A DNA stretch of 64,000 bases from Blasia pusilla. Taxonomy: Eukaryota > Marchantiophyta > Marchantiopsida > Blasiales. Made by a program: the position numbers and the translations under genes. The stretch is taken from the NCBI GenBank assembly GCA_050084515.1, contig CM114272.1, forward strand, positions 14,198,001 through 14,262,000. The letters are read 5' to 3'. Positions within the stretch are counted from its first letter, which is position 1. Every line of letters starts with the position of its first letter. Below are positions 38,220 to 49,137 of this stretch, one piece after another. The notes beneath the pieces were generated by a model. The model searched no databases and was not told the DNA's origin. It saw only the letters and a list, made by a program, of their open reading frames with translations.

Positions 38220-38992
38220 TGGAGATATTTTGGTACTACTTGTCTTTTTGTTTGGATGCCATGAGTTAGCATGAGATTGTGCGTGTTTGTGTGTGTGTTC
38301 GATGACAACGATGTATGTTGTATAGCGATGTGTATGCGCACGACAAATGTCACGTCTTTTAGGATAGATTGATGAGATCTAGTAGAGAACCTTCGCGAGT
38401 AGTGGAGAACAGACTCAGGATGTTGAGGATGACATTCTAAGGCCCCGAAAAACCTGAGAGATGAGGTTTTCCCTTCGTTTTGGCTCATTTGGAGCCATAT
38501 TGAGGAACTTACTATTTTAGGTAAGTACCATTTCAAGATATGATTGACTTTATATTTTTGGTAAGTGACTCTTGACCTCCTACATCAGGTCAAGAACCAA
38601 GGAGGTGATTTGGGAGCATAGGTTACCATGGAGAGAGCTTGGGAGATGGGAGGGGTATACCTCAAGGAGAGAGAGCTTGAGAGCTCATTCTCTTTTTGTT
38701 GAACCTCTTGGCATGAGGCGGCGGAACTATTGTGTTGCTTGCCTTGTGTGTGTAACCCAAGCCTTTCATTAGGAGAGTGGGTTTGGTTTGACATTGAGAG
38801 AGACATGTGAGAGTGCACACATGTGAGAACTATGGTGTTGTGAGAGAGATTGGATCTTTATTTTATTGGAGATATTTTGGTACTTCTTGTCTCGTTGTTT
38901 GGATGCCATGACTTAGCATGGGATGGTGGGTGTTTGTGTGTATGTTTGGTGACAGCGATGTATGTTGTGTAGCGATGTGTATCTGCACCACA
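38220..38992 (+). mobile_element. Miniature LTR element with two 126-bp LTRs
   Basis: LTR 38220-38345 and LTR 38867-38992 both begin TGGAGATATTTTGGTACT and contain the GATGTATGTTGTRTAGCGATG box. The first ends in GCGCACGACA and the second in a slightly decayed CTGCACCACA. The 521-bp interior matches the 5' leader of element C (53540-54093), including the hairpin CTTGACCT-N8-AGGTCAAG at 38571-38594. It has no gag or pol. It is thus an LTR-leader-LTR deletion derivative, TRIM-like in form. No target-site duplication was visible. Confidence 0.75.
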
Positions 38993-39424
38993 TACCAGAT
39001 CTCTCTGATCTATTCTAAAAAGTCGTGGCAACTATCGTGCGCATACACATCGCTGTCGACAAACATACACACAAGCACGCACGATCCTATGCTAACTCAT
39101 GGCATCCAAACAACGAGACAAAAAGTACCAAAATATCTCCAATCATCCCCCTAGCTGGTGGTCGATCCCTCTAACTCCAGATAGCCATCTATCCCTACCT
39201 ACCATGACATACATATCTTGGACGCTAAGAGCAAAAAGGTCGGATGCTCATGTGGCCCCATCGTTAGTCGCCTTCTTTTCATCCATGTCACAGACACAAG
39301 TGGAAATCTAGAACTCCCTACCCTATGTACATGTGGGACACATCCATCGTTCCTCAGGAACCCTAGTGAAAGGTGGCATCAGACATGCCATATGCTATCC
39401 TCTCGAACATCCATCACATACTAG
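38993..39424 (-). mobile_element. Gypsy 3' end (PHD scrap, polypurine tract, LTR), inverted
   Basis: Read on the - strand: remnants of the PHD coding end at about 39424-39340 (TATGTGATGGATGTTCGAGA, then GGCATATGGCATGTCTGATG), the 3' untranslated tail, the tract CCACCAGCTAGGGGGATGAT, an LTR at 39141-39033 (TGGAGATATTTTGGTAC... ending GCACGATA), and the first 35 bases of the leader. It abuts the + strand miniature element ending at 38992, giving a head-to-head inverted pair of LTRs. Confidence 0.7.
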
Positions 39425-39634
39425 CATAGTCTGTGACGGGTGTTCGAGAGGATGTCATATGGGCGGAACCACACAACATTACCTTGTGGAAGTGTTGATG
39501 AGCCAATTGTCTTTTCTCAAAATAAAGTTTTAAAAATTTTTGAGCAAAAGGTTGCGGGGGAGGATACTGTAACAAAGAAGAAGGAAAGTGAAGACATGGA
39601 GGAGGAGATTGACTTGGATGAAATGCTTGATTAA
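39425..39634 (+). pseudogene. PHD scrap fused to an acidic-tailed frame
   Basis: From 39430 the + strand again reads as PHD (VCDGCSRGCHMGG), directly opposite the inverted PHD scrap to its left. The sequence then changes to an unrelated frame ending FEQKVAGEDTVTKKKESEDM and EEEIDLDEMLD before a stop at 39634. The lysine-rich, then Asp/Glu-rich end looks like the C-terminus of a host protein or of another transposon, but I do not recognise it. Probably a chance junction. Confidence 0.35.
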
Positions 39635-40729
39635 AGCCTCCAATGTTGGCAATGTAGATGAATTATAAAGAAAATATTCTTATAATTTAGATATTCGATA
39701 TATAGATTTTCCTCAATTTTTAAATGTGCTAAAAATACATAAATTCTATCCATTCAATGAAGAATTTTTAGTGCCAACTTTCCTGAAAGTGATTGGCATA
39801 TGACAAATTGGTCGAAAAGAAAGAGCGCTAACTTTCGTCAAGAGCTTTAAACTACATCACAAAACTTGGAGTTGCATCATTTTGACATCAATTAAAATAT
39901 GATATGTTTTTTTATGTATTTATGATGTCATTTTTGTATTGAAAATATAGAAAATTTTGTGCATATAATTGGCATTAAAATTTTATCGATAAAAAAATCA
40001 AAATAAAAAATTATTTCATTAATATCAAATAAATATTAAAAGTAGCGTTATCAGATTTCATGTTGAAATTATATCAAAGTTAGCATCCTCTAGCTTTCGT
40101 GATGTAGACATAATTGGATCCTTAGATATTTGATCTCATATGTGATGAGTGATAGAAATTATATATAAGATAAAATTTCTATAAATACTTTTTCTTCTAA
40201 ACACATACTTCTATATATTTTAGCATTTGAATTGTTTCTCTAAGAACTAGTATCATATTCCTATCTTTTGTGCATGTAGAAATTTCTTCATGAATAGATA
40301 TTTTTGGTTTGAAGAGAAAAATCATAGACTAAAATTCCAATATTGATAGGTTATCAAACAGTTTGTTAACCATCTAGCTATGTATAAGAAAATTGATTCA
40401 AGTATCTATCTTCCACTCAAATGTACTAACTTCAATCGCATGATTCGCATGCTGGGTAAGTTGTCTACACTATTATTCTAGAATTGATTTGTACTTATTA
40501 ATACTTTGGTTATATGATATATGGTAAAATGGGTGACAATGTTGCATTATTCATCGCAAACATCGAACTCGCAACAAGAAATATATCCTAATTTCATCAT
40601 GTTTATTAATTTAAATTCTTAATTATGTCTCCCTAGTACCACTAACTAACCAGTATTCCACAATGTCCACACCATACAACATTTCAACGATTTTTTTCAA
40701 TTAATTCCTTAACAAACTTGTGAATGGTA

Positions 40730-40770
<41 letters not shown>

Positions 40771-41440
40771 GATTGTGTGTGTGTGTGTTGCATCGAGGGC
40801 TCCCACTTATTCTACACCTCTTTAGTCATTTCGGAAAGTCAGACTAGAGTAAATCTCAAGAGGGTATTCTTTCCCCACTGATTCTTCCAAGCACGTTATC
40901 TTGGTTGTGGTTTTGCTAGATAGTAGATAAGGACAATGGGAATCTTGCTAATCCATTCATGCACATCACTAATAAGATACTAGTTTGAATTATACATGGC
41001 TTGTATTAATCATACTATGTTAGTTGGATTCCACGTCATGATATAAGTTGTGTCTTCGATCAGTGATTAGACTTCTGACACCTTTTTTCCTTCATCAATT
41101 CTCGTCCGGGTTGGATCCTTCCGAAGGCTCTATATCTTGACTCTTGAGTGAACCCTTTTCTTTGGACCCCTCCATTGGACTAGCTCCTTCCCTGTCCGTG
41201 GTGGCCCAAGAAGGTGTGAGATTTTTCTATGCCAAGAATTGTTAGTTATTCTGTTCTTGTTTGCCTATTTGGTACAATGAATTTCTTCCTTTATTTCTTC
41301 ACTTTCTTCTTTTCTACATTGAACTATTACTTTGGTTCCTACAACTATCTCTTTCCTACTATGATTTTAGGCTATCTTCTATGCCTTTCTTTCAAAGACC
41401 TCCGCTAATTTTTCTCTTCACGACAAGTCTCCGAGTTGTT
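39635..41440. other. AT-rich DNA, no gene recognised
   Basis: AT-rich with many stops in all frames. Contains the compound microsatellite at 40731-40789. From about 41.1 kb the composition changes, approaching the gypsy scrap at 41.44 kb. Confidence 0.5.
40731..40789. repeat. Compound microsatellite (CT)n(AT)n...(GT)n
   Basis: About ten CT units, then about nine AT units, then a GATTGTGTGTGTGTGTG stretch. Confidence 0.9.
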
Positions 41441-42326
41441 TCCTATGTCACTGCAGGGCACATAATTTTGCGCGTGTGCAAGGTGTTACCAATTAAAGTC
41501 CTCATGTTGGAGGGATGGGATGGTATGGTTTGAACGGATTATTTGCGCAATTGTGCACCATGTCATCTTCCAAACGTGGACGGAACAATGGATGCAAGCT
41601 TGGCAATAGTACCTACGGGCTTGAGGTGTTTGTTGTATGGATCTACAAGGAATGCAGCCACCATGTTGGTGTGTGATGGTTTTTCTCGAGGGTAGCATAT
41701 TTCGTGTGTGACCCCTCCCCCTCCTCCTGATGCACTTCCCATATAACAATGACTATGTCCTAGATGTGTATAGGATAGTAGGTCGTGTCAAGTAGATATG
41801 ATGTGTGCTATCTGGGATTAGGGGATCCAACTGCCAGCTAGTGGGGCGATTATGCTATGTACCTTCTTCTTGAGCTGTTGGATGAGGTTGACAATATGTG
41901 AATTATGTCAAAAACGTCATTTCTCGTGATTTTTCTATTTTGGTCTTTGTCGACAAGGTGACTTGTTGATCAGATCAAAGATCACTTGGTAACCTGTGCA
42001 TGTAGGTTACTGGTGGGATGGCCATCTTCCTCATGTTGGGCCTTAGGAGCACCTAAGGCCTAACATGAGAAAGATGTTTTGTGTAGTAGGACTAGGATGC
42101 TAGCGTTAGGATTCCCTCATAGTAGAGGGTGGATAAGGCTCGATATATCACGATGTACATCTGAGAGTGGAGCTAGCCGTGTGAGTCATTTTTACTCTGA
42201 ATTTGTTGTGTAATCTCGGTGTACATGCATGAGTTCATTTCTTATATGTATGTGGATTTACCCGTATGTTGGGAAGATCAATGTTGTGTGGTGTGGATGT
42301 GACCAACGATGTGTATGCGCACGACA
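41441..42326 (+). mobile_element. Gypsy element E, 3' end with PHD scrap and LTR
   Basis: Reads VLMLEGWDGMV, YLRNCAPCHLPNVDGTMDA, then a decayed PHD (LRCLLYGSTRNAATMLVCDG, LCPRCV) up to about 41772. The first Cys pair is damaged and there are internal stops. The tract CTGCCAGCTAGTGGGGCGAT follows at about 41829-41848. The LTR expected next is missing, and the sequence continues into leader-like DNA matching 54230-54846 (AGGACTAGGATGCTAGCGT, TCATGTTGGGCC). A family-2 LTR follows at about 42211-42326, ending TATGCGCACGACA. Confidence 0.65.
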
Positions 42327-44139
42327 ATGTGAATTTTTAAATGTTTGAAGAACATGTAGGTCTAATGATGAATCAAGAAATGCAAGTCACTTGTGATTGA
42401 GTCCTACCCACTAAACAATGGTGGCTACTCGGAATAGGTTCCATACCCATCAAACATCCCACTTCTCCAATCCTATTCCCTAGTCCCAAATTGTAACAAC
42501 CCTCACAAAACAATAGTAAACTTAATAAACACCCCGCTCGTCCCATAAATAACCTCCACTCTTCAACATTGAAATAACATTCTACTTCTTAACATTCAAA
42601 CAAAATACCACTCCCTAATAATATACCTCCCTCTGACAAACCCACCTTGCCTTTCCAAGTAAAATGCCCTCATATTTTTAGGGTAAATATGAGGGCATAT
42701 TTACATTAAATCACAAGTAAAATGCCCTCATATTTTTAAGGTAAATATGCCAGTCACTCGTGATTGAGTCCCAGTAATATTAAATGCCCTCAAATTATTT
42801 TGTCTTAGTGGGTTTGTACTTTTTTTCTATCATGCCTCCGATGTTGACATTAATATTACTAGTGTAAGCTTGTGTACTACAATGCCTTAAATTATTTTTC
42901 ATGACTAATTCTCATAGTTTTCATTTTAAATTAACTCAAAGTGATCAGTTTGAGTTAATTTATTTCAATTATCATTTTAAATTAACTCAAACTGATCTCA
43001 TTGGCCAAAAGTATGAAGTATGGTCTTGTACCCCCTTGGTTTCATCTTGGATTTTTGGGAGGAGACGGTTTCTTATGGGCCAAGGTGACGATCAAGTGAT
43101 GGATGGATGAGCCATCTACTAGTGCAATTTGCAAGGTGTAATGGTAGTCGACCACGTGAGGAGAAAGTGACCACATTGGCAACAAGACTCAAGACGTGCA
43201 AACATTGCAAGCTCTTGCAGTTAGGGTATCTTGAATTGGTTGTCCCTAATGGTAACATAGTCCTTTCCCGGTACACACGTTGCTTTGCACCTTACTACAA
43301 ACCAGTGGGATGGCCTAGCCGAGGAAGGTCGCTACCTTTTGGTAGTAGCATCCATCTTCACCCCCTTTCCTTGAGTGTCTCCACACTTTGATTTGTGCTC
43401 CCGGCGTGTTCTACCTTTGAGAAGAATATCCAATTGGTCAGAGCTGCCCGTATTTTGTCACGTGGGAAGCTTTCCAAGATCCTCCCCAAAAGTTCTTTTC
43501 ACATCTCCTCTAGAGCCACGTATGTGATCATAACATGCATTAGGGCTTCCCCTTTTTTTTTCCATCTCATTGTGCAAAGTGGGCATTCTGATGGTTGGGG
43601 CATTATTTTACTTCTTCTAGTAGTTGCAACAAAGGAAATGGCCCCTACTCTTGCCTGTATGAGGAACACTATTTCCACTTATAATGCTTCGCCTTCCTCT
43701 AGTGCCTTTCTTATAAATGTATTTGTCTTCCATAACATCTTGGAGTCATATTTTGCCATGTATGTGCCCCTAATTTGTTGCTTGTAGTTCTGTTCCGAGA
43801 GGGCCAACACTTTCTCCTTTGTGTCTTCCTGTCCCCAAAGCTTTATCATTTTCAAGCATATCCTTCAAGCATAGAGTCAGCTGGATGGGGCCTTGGAGGG
43901 TTTGGGCGACATTGCGGCTATGAGTACATCTTGCCACCAAGATTGAATATCTTAAAATTTCTCCGTTATCCTTTCAACTTGTTCCGCGCAATATGCAACT
44001 ATCGATGTGATCCCTAACTCTCTCATAAGTACCGATCTTGCCACCACTCTCAAGCCTCCACTCTTCCCTATTATCCATTTGAGTCCTCTTGTCGGGATTT
44101 CCTTTATTGGTTCCCGTTTCCTCCATCCTTTGTACCCCA
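42327..44139. other. Intergenic, palindromic AT repeats, no gene recognised
   Basis: No supported gene. A 130-codon frame at 43395-43787 (+) lacks a recognisable domain and its composition is not convincing. The region contains the palindromic repeats at 42.66-42.99 kb, listed separately. Confidence 0.45.
42661..42990. repeat. Cluster of short palindromes and direct repeats
   Basis: A perfect 14-bp inverted repeat, ATGCCCTCATATTT (42664-42677) with AAATATGAGGGCAT (42685-42698), is followed by a second copy of its left half at 42721-42737 and a partial third near 42784. Further right, TTTTAAATTAACTCAAA occurs twice (about 42925 and 42973), and the segment between forms an imperfect palindrome around TGATCA. 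Confidence 0.7.
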
Positions 44140-44279
44140 ACACGCCCACCCTTGTCACCAAATGCACACATAAACACACATGATCCCATGCTTATTCATA
44201 GAATCCACATAACTAGACAAGGAGTACCAAAATATCTCTAATAAATCAAGTAGATATCTCACACAATCTCTCACAAGGT

Positions 44280-44326
<47 letters not shown>

Positions 44327-44327
44327 C

Positions 44328-44377
<50 letters not shown>

Positions 44378-44820
44378 CAACCACTCTCCTAATGAAAGGC
44401 TTGGGTTTCTCGGAAAAGTCAAGGAGGACCATAGCTCCGCCGCCTCCTACCAAGAATTTTAACAAAGAGAGAATGAGCTTTCAACCTCTCTTGGAAGTAT
44501 ACCCCCTTCCCTCTCCCAAGCTCTCTCCATGATAACCTATGCTCACATGTCACCTCTTTGGCTCTTAACCCGCTACCTTCTGTTGCAGGTCAAGAGCCAC
44601 TTCCGAAAGTGTAAAGTCAATTATACTCAATGTGGAAACTTACCCGAAATAGTAAGTTTATCTATATGGCTCCAAATGAATCAAAACGAAGTAGAAACAT
44701 GCTCTCTCATATTACCCATGGCCTTAGCATGTCATCCTCAACCTCTTGAGGTTGTCCTCCACAACATATGAAGGCTCTCTACTAGATCTCGTTGATCTAT
44801 CCTAAAATACGTGATAGATT
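44140..44820 (-). mobile_element. Miniature LTR element, decayed
   Basis: On the - strand the leader body runs from about 44820 (TTTTAGGATAGATC and so on) down to 44242. It is followed by an LTR, 44241-44140, that begins AGAGATATTTTGGTACT and is truncated near the box. Its leader hairpin (44563-44594) is degraded on one arm. The body is expanded by the microsatellite at 44279-44373. There is no 5' LTR. Confidence 0.6.
44279..44373. repeat. Microsatellite (CA)n(CT)n
   Basis: About 22 CA units directly followed by about 24 CT units, lying inside a decayed miniature LTR element. The corresponding stretches of the other copies have only short GA-rich (reverse-strand) runs, so the array probably grew from these. 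Confidence 0.9.
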
Positions 44821-45226
44821 CCTTTGTGTAATTCCCTCGGGCTTATATTTGCATTTATTCCCTCCAATTATCTTTCAAAATATTTCGTGATCTCTTTTCT
44901 TCTTCTCCATTTCTCTTGGTCTGCTCTTTGTGGCGCCTCAAACTATTTTCTCAAAACTGTGTCTAAACTGCTAAACAAGCATACACACCATCACCATGGA
45001 GAATAAAATTTGAATCAGGGAATGAGTGGAGGTTGGTCCCCTTCTCAATTATATACGGTATGTACAAGCAAATCTAACCCTAATCGTAGTCTCGAGTTAG
45101 ACTAACGATGATTAACTAACCCTAGTTAAGATAATCACGCTTAACTGACTAACCAAGATTAAGCTTCCCTACTTCGTGTGAGTACCAAATATAGTAGTTC
45201 AGGTGTCTCAAGAGCTTGACTGTAAC

Positions 45227-45919
45227 TCAATCTTCAATACTCCCCCTCAAGCTCATATCGATATCTCTAACGCCTAAATCATTTCTTAACATCTCAAACT
45301 TATCTCTCGAAAATGCCTTTGTAAAGATGTCAGCAATTTGTTGATCTGTACCTACATATACAAGATCTATTTCTCCTCCAAGTACTTTCTCTCTTATAAA
45401 ACGATAGTGCACCTCAACATGCTTTGTACGAGCATGAAACACAAGGTTATTAGCAAGATTGATGCTATTAATATTGTCTATATATATTACACTAGGTCCT
45501 AAGTTACTAACACCAATCTTAACAAGTAATCGATGAAACCACACCGCCTCACATACTGCATTGGTTGCTCCTCTGTACTCAGCCTCTGTTGAAGATAAAG
45601 CAACTGTAGTTTGCTTCTTTGAAGCCCAACTTATAGATGTGCTTCCCAAAGTAAATGAATAACCACATATGGAGTGTCGATCAGGCATGCTTCTTGCCCA
45701 ATTAGCATCTGTGAATCCTTGTAATTGAAAACTCGGAGAAGGTTCAAATTGAAGCCCGAATTGAATAGAGAATTTCACATACCGCATAATCCTCCTCACG
45801 TCATCAAGGTGAGGTTTTCGAGGTGCTTGCATAAATAGGCTCACTAGGCCAACATCATAGCTCAAATTTGGTCTGGTTATAGTTAGATAGATTAAACTTC
45901 CAATCATGTGCATGTACAT
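45227..45919 (-). pseudogene. copia RNase H domain
   Basis: 230 open codons with the copia RNase H signature: MIGSLIYLTITRPNLSYDVG, GFTDANWARSMPDRHSICGY (catalytic Asp), SISWASKKQTTVALSSTEAE (catalytic Glu), IYIDNINSINLANN, HARTKHVEVHYRFIREKV and DQQIADIFTKA. The preceding linker to the RT (45920-46166) has stops and a frameshift, so the domain is cut off from its polyprotein although it is itself open. Confidence 0.9.
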
Positions 45920-46166
45920 ATTAGAATCTGCAAGTTGCTCTCATTTATCCACTTTAGAGTTTCACACTCTAGTCCAACGGTGTAGAGATTGTTTTGCAAG
46001 CCGTCATATCATATTTTGAAAGCATATGAAGAGCATATTGTCATTGTAGTAACCATATGATTTCTCCAACCGTGATAAACTCAATACCAAGGAAGTACTT
46101 GAGTTCTTCCAAATCCTTCGTATCAAATTCTGCTTGTAACTTAAGCTTGATTTGTTGTACCATTTC

Positions 46167-46460
46167 TTAAGTACTCCAAGTAATCAAGAGATCGTCAACA
46201 TACGACATAATGAGAATCGTATGATCTTGTCCTCTGAAGACATATAACGAGGAGTCAAAATCACATAACCTAAAACCCAACTCTTGTAGGACATATGTAA
46301 TCTTGCCATACCAAGCTCTTGGAGCTTGTTTGAGCCCGTATAGAGCTTTCTTCAACCTACATACGGAAAATGGAAACTTGGGATGCTCGTATCCATGTGG
46401 TTGAATCATATATACCTCCTCGTATAGATCTCCATTAAAGAAGACATTCTTGATATCCAT
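46167..46460 (-). pseudogene. copia reverse transcriptase fragment
   Basis: Reads MDIKNVFFNGDLYEEVYMIQ (first catalytic Asp of copia RT), CRLKKALYGLKQAPRAWYGK and the active site MSYVDDLLI. The N-terminal fingers are missing because the element is joined to gypsy integrase just upstream. The second half of RT continues below 46167 with a stop and frame change (LEELKYFLGIEF-like text at about 46080). Confidence 0.9.
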
Positions 46461-46524
46461 ATGATGTAATCTCCACTTACTGCAACTTCGACCATTGTTC
46501 TCGTAGTCGCCATCCTTATGTCTG

Positions 46525-47205
46525 CCTGCTGAATGTGTATCCCATCGCCAACCACGGCAACTCGAGGTCCCAATCTCCTAGGTGACCTCTCTGCAAGCCA
46601 TACTTGCGTAGTCCTCTCTTCACTGTTTGCACAACCCACTCCGCTAGTCCATCCGCATCAAGATGATCTCGTGAAGTAGTGCGGTGGTCGATCAGTGCTT
46701 AATCTCACAAGGCTTGAAACTCCTCTTGGAACTCAGTTCCTTGGTCTGTCAACACCTCAGCTGGTGCGTCGTAATGACTCAAAACTTGATCTAGGAAGGC
46801 ATACGCTATTCCCTCACTGGCTTTGTCGGGCAATGCAACCAACTCTATCCACTTCGAGAAGTGCTCGACCATCACCAACACATAACGACTATGGCGCTCC
46901 GTCAAAGGCAAAGGTCCTCCAAAATCCAAACTCCATCTATAACCTAAACCCATGATCGGAAGTGGATGCAACTCTAGAGTCGGAGCATTGAACGATACTC
47001 GGACTCGATTACACACCATGCATCTGGCAAAAAACTGCTGAACGTCAATGTGCATGCCTCGCCACCAATAGTGAATCTGGAGCAAGTTGTATGTCTGCTT
47101 CACTCCAAAATGACCCAACTCCTCATGGGCATGACGCACCAAACGTGCTCTTTGCGAAGGATGAGGCACTACACGCACTCTACCATCCTCCCACACTCGC
47201 AACAC
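46525..47205 (-). pseudogene. Integrase of element C
   Basis: Open for 166 codons from 47205: LRVWEDGRVRVVPHPSQRAR, the zinc-binding HAHEELGHFGVKQTYN and CMVCNRVR, then LDFGGPLPLTERHSRYV (catalytic Asp) and EVLTDQGTEF (second Asp). The rest, to AERSPRRLGPRVAVVGDG, lies in another frame down to about 46525, where the text turns into copia. The catalytic Glu region (HHRTTSRDHLDADGLAE-like) is readable near 46650-46690. Better preserved than in element B up to the frame break. Confidence 0.85.
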
Positions 47206-47300
47206 ATGTGTCCCCTCCCATCAAACCGTCTGGCTTGCTGTAGGATCCGATCCCGCTCTCTAGCACCCATTGTGCTCGCAACGCTGCCAGTACATAGGAA

Positions 47301-48112
47301 CTATAAGAACACTCCATCCTCGTGAATGTCTCGGCCACCTTTCGTCTCCTCACCGTCCTCTGGATCTAAGGACTCTCCATCAGACCTCGCCATCGAAGTC
47401 TCAGAAATCTGGCTCTCCATAGCCAACAAGCCCAAATAGACTGACGCATGCCATCCTCGCACCAACTCCTCATCACTCTCACCATGCATACGAGCTCCAG
47501 TCGTATCTCGCTGACTCGGGCATGGGTTACGGCTCAAACCATCTACATCTTGGTTGAACGTCCCAGGTTTATGCACCACCTGGAAGTCATACTCCTGCAA
47601 CAAAAGAGCCCACCTCGCAAGCTTTTGTGTAAGCTTTTCGGACTCCATCAACCACTTAAGTGGATGATGATCAGTAATGATGGTAAAGAGATTGCCAAAC
47701 AGATAACATCTAAAATGTGCGCCAGCCCACAATGGAGCCAAGCACTCACCCTCATACGAGCTATACGTACTTTGCCTCTACATCATTGTTCGAGCGACTA
47801 GCGTAAGCCACCACAAACTCTCTACCATGATCGTCATGCTGGGTGAGCACGGCTCCAAGCCCCAACATGCTCCAATCGGTATGCAACTCGAAAGGACGCC
47901 CCTTGATTGGTCTTCTCAATATGGGCGCGGACGTCAATCTGTCCTTGAGCATTTGAAATGCTCTCTCTTGCTCATCCCTCCAATGCCACTCCAGATCCAC
48001 CTTGGTCATCAAGGTTAGCGGCTTCGCAATCAACCCTTGACGTACCGTCAATAGAAAATCTCCAATCCCATGAATGCACGAACTTGACTCACATCTGTAG
48101 GGCGTGGAATAT
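47301..48112 (-). pseudogene. RT thumb and RNase H of element C
   Basis: Begins abruptly with VEAISHIPRPTDVSQVRAFM (RT thumb) at about 48112, then LIAKPLTLMTKVDLEWHWRD, and RNase H with LHTDWSMLGLGAVLTQHDD, GAHFRCYLFGNLFTIITDHH and HPLKWLMESEKLTQKLARWA. The frame continues (unlike element B) through EYDFQVVHKPGTFNQDVDGL to SDEELVRGWHASVYLGLLAM. A frame change near 47765 separates the two halves. The catalytic palm with the YIDD box is missing. Confidence 0.8.
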
Positions 48113-48124
48113 GAGAAATAGCCT

Positions 48125-49119
48125 CTACATGAAAATCCATGTCAAGTAGTTTAGGTCCATTTCCTGACCCAAGCAATGACGTCGTGATGCCTCTAATAGT
48201 GATGGTACTGCTGTCACTCTTGTGGGAAATCCCATCGCTCGCTCTCGCTCATCGGCGTTGGGCTCAACCAACCTCTGTACCTGGTCATCCCAAACCAAGC
48301 CAGGTCCGGCCTCCTTGAATACATAGGAAGCGAGAAAACTCACAAATATGGGAAAGGCTGCCCGTGGCATGCCAATCTTGTTGACCATAGTCAACGGCGG
48401 TCCATCATCATGCCTTATTGCAGGATAATCGACCGCCTAGATCCATAATAGATCTAGAATCCACCAACAAATCAGAGGGGCGCTCCACTCTAGCATACGC
48501 CCTCCACAAGACCTCATGTGGTCCACCATAGACGCAGGCGGTGTGCTCTAGAACCTACAATTGATGCATCCAAAAACACTGCTGGGCCGATCCATGCGTG
48601 CACCTGATGTGCACTCGTCACCATGCGGGACTTCAAATCGCCCAAAATCGGCACATTCTCTAGAATGTATGCTGGAGAACGAGATTGATGCTCCTACAAG
48701 TGTCGCAAAATCCGCATCATCTCCCAAAACAACCTCGACCGAGAGTCAGCTAATCTGCTACCCCGTCCAGCACTCAAGTGGCCTTGACAAGGCCAACCAG
48801 CAATGACCAAGTCTATGGTCCCTACCCGCTCCAAATCTTGCATCCCCAACAATAAAATATCCCTTGGTAGGGAACTCTGGTAACCCTGAATGGCGGACGC
48901 AGACAACAAGTCGGGAAAGTGGAGGAGTAATTGCGCCACATGGTGAAGTGAAGCGCGCCTCGCAACATCATCTATCTCCACATACAAGTACTGCTGCACG
49001 CGCACTCCAACGTACAAAACGGTAGCTAACCCAGAGTTGATCCCTCCAAAGAGATCCAACACCCAAATACCCTTCTCTAAGATGCACCACACAATTGGGG
49101 TGGTGTCCAAAGGGGTCAT
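48125..49119 (-). pseudogene. C5-cytosine DNA methyltransferase domain of element C
   Basis: In the 141-codon frame from 49119, motif I is VLDLFGGINSG (residues 20-30, the S-adenosylmethionine site), motif II-like is YLYVEIDDVARR, and motif IV is LVIAGWPCQGH with the Pro-Cys catalytic dipeptide (Cys about 111), followed by LADSRSRLFWEMMRILRHL. A TAG interrupts the frame, after which the same frame gives PAYILENVPILG (motif VI, Glu-Asn-Val) and GSRAHRLRLWWT (motif VIII). In 48394-48125, ERERAMGF (motif IX) and HCLGQEMDLNYLTWI (motif X) follow. The order is unpermuted, so it is not DRM-like. The TGA after WWT and further frame changes make it inactive. It sits between protease and RT inside a retrotransposon polyprotein. 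Confidence 0.85.
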
Positions 49120-49137
49120 AGCAGCACTCCTAGATAC

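Larger units (their letters stand above)
45005..46500 (-). mobile_element. Ty1/copia element, 3' part
   Basis: A copia element on the - strand: reverse transcriptase C-terminal half, RNase H, then a polypurine tract and LTR start. After the RNase H end (GSIED then stop) the - strand reads GAGCTTGAGGGGGAG then TATTGAAGATTGAG. The LTR therefore begins at 45236 with TGAAGATTGAG; its lower end is not fixed. The 5' half of the element (gag, protease, integrase) is absent. At about 46500-46530 it is joined to the integrase of gypsy element C. Confidence 0.85.

Noticed and set aside
38572-38772. A 66-codon frame conserved at 38572-38772 (+), 53843-53643 (-) and in part at 31.5-31.8 kb, inside the leader of the short-LTR elements
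   Set aside because: In the copies checked the frame starts at TTG and has no ATG. Its apparent conservation follows from the nucleotide similarity of the repeat. It also overlaps the conserved hairpin.
44278-44532. 84-codon frame with His-Thr and Leu-Ser repeats
   Set aside because: It is a translation of the (CA)n(CT)n microsatellite.
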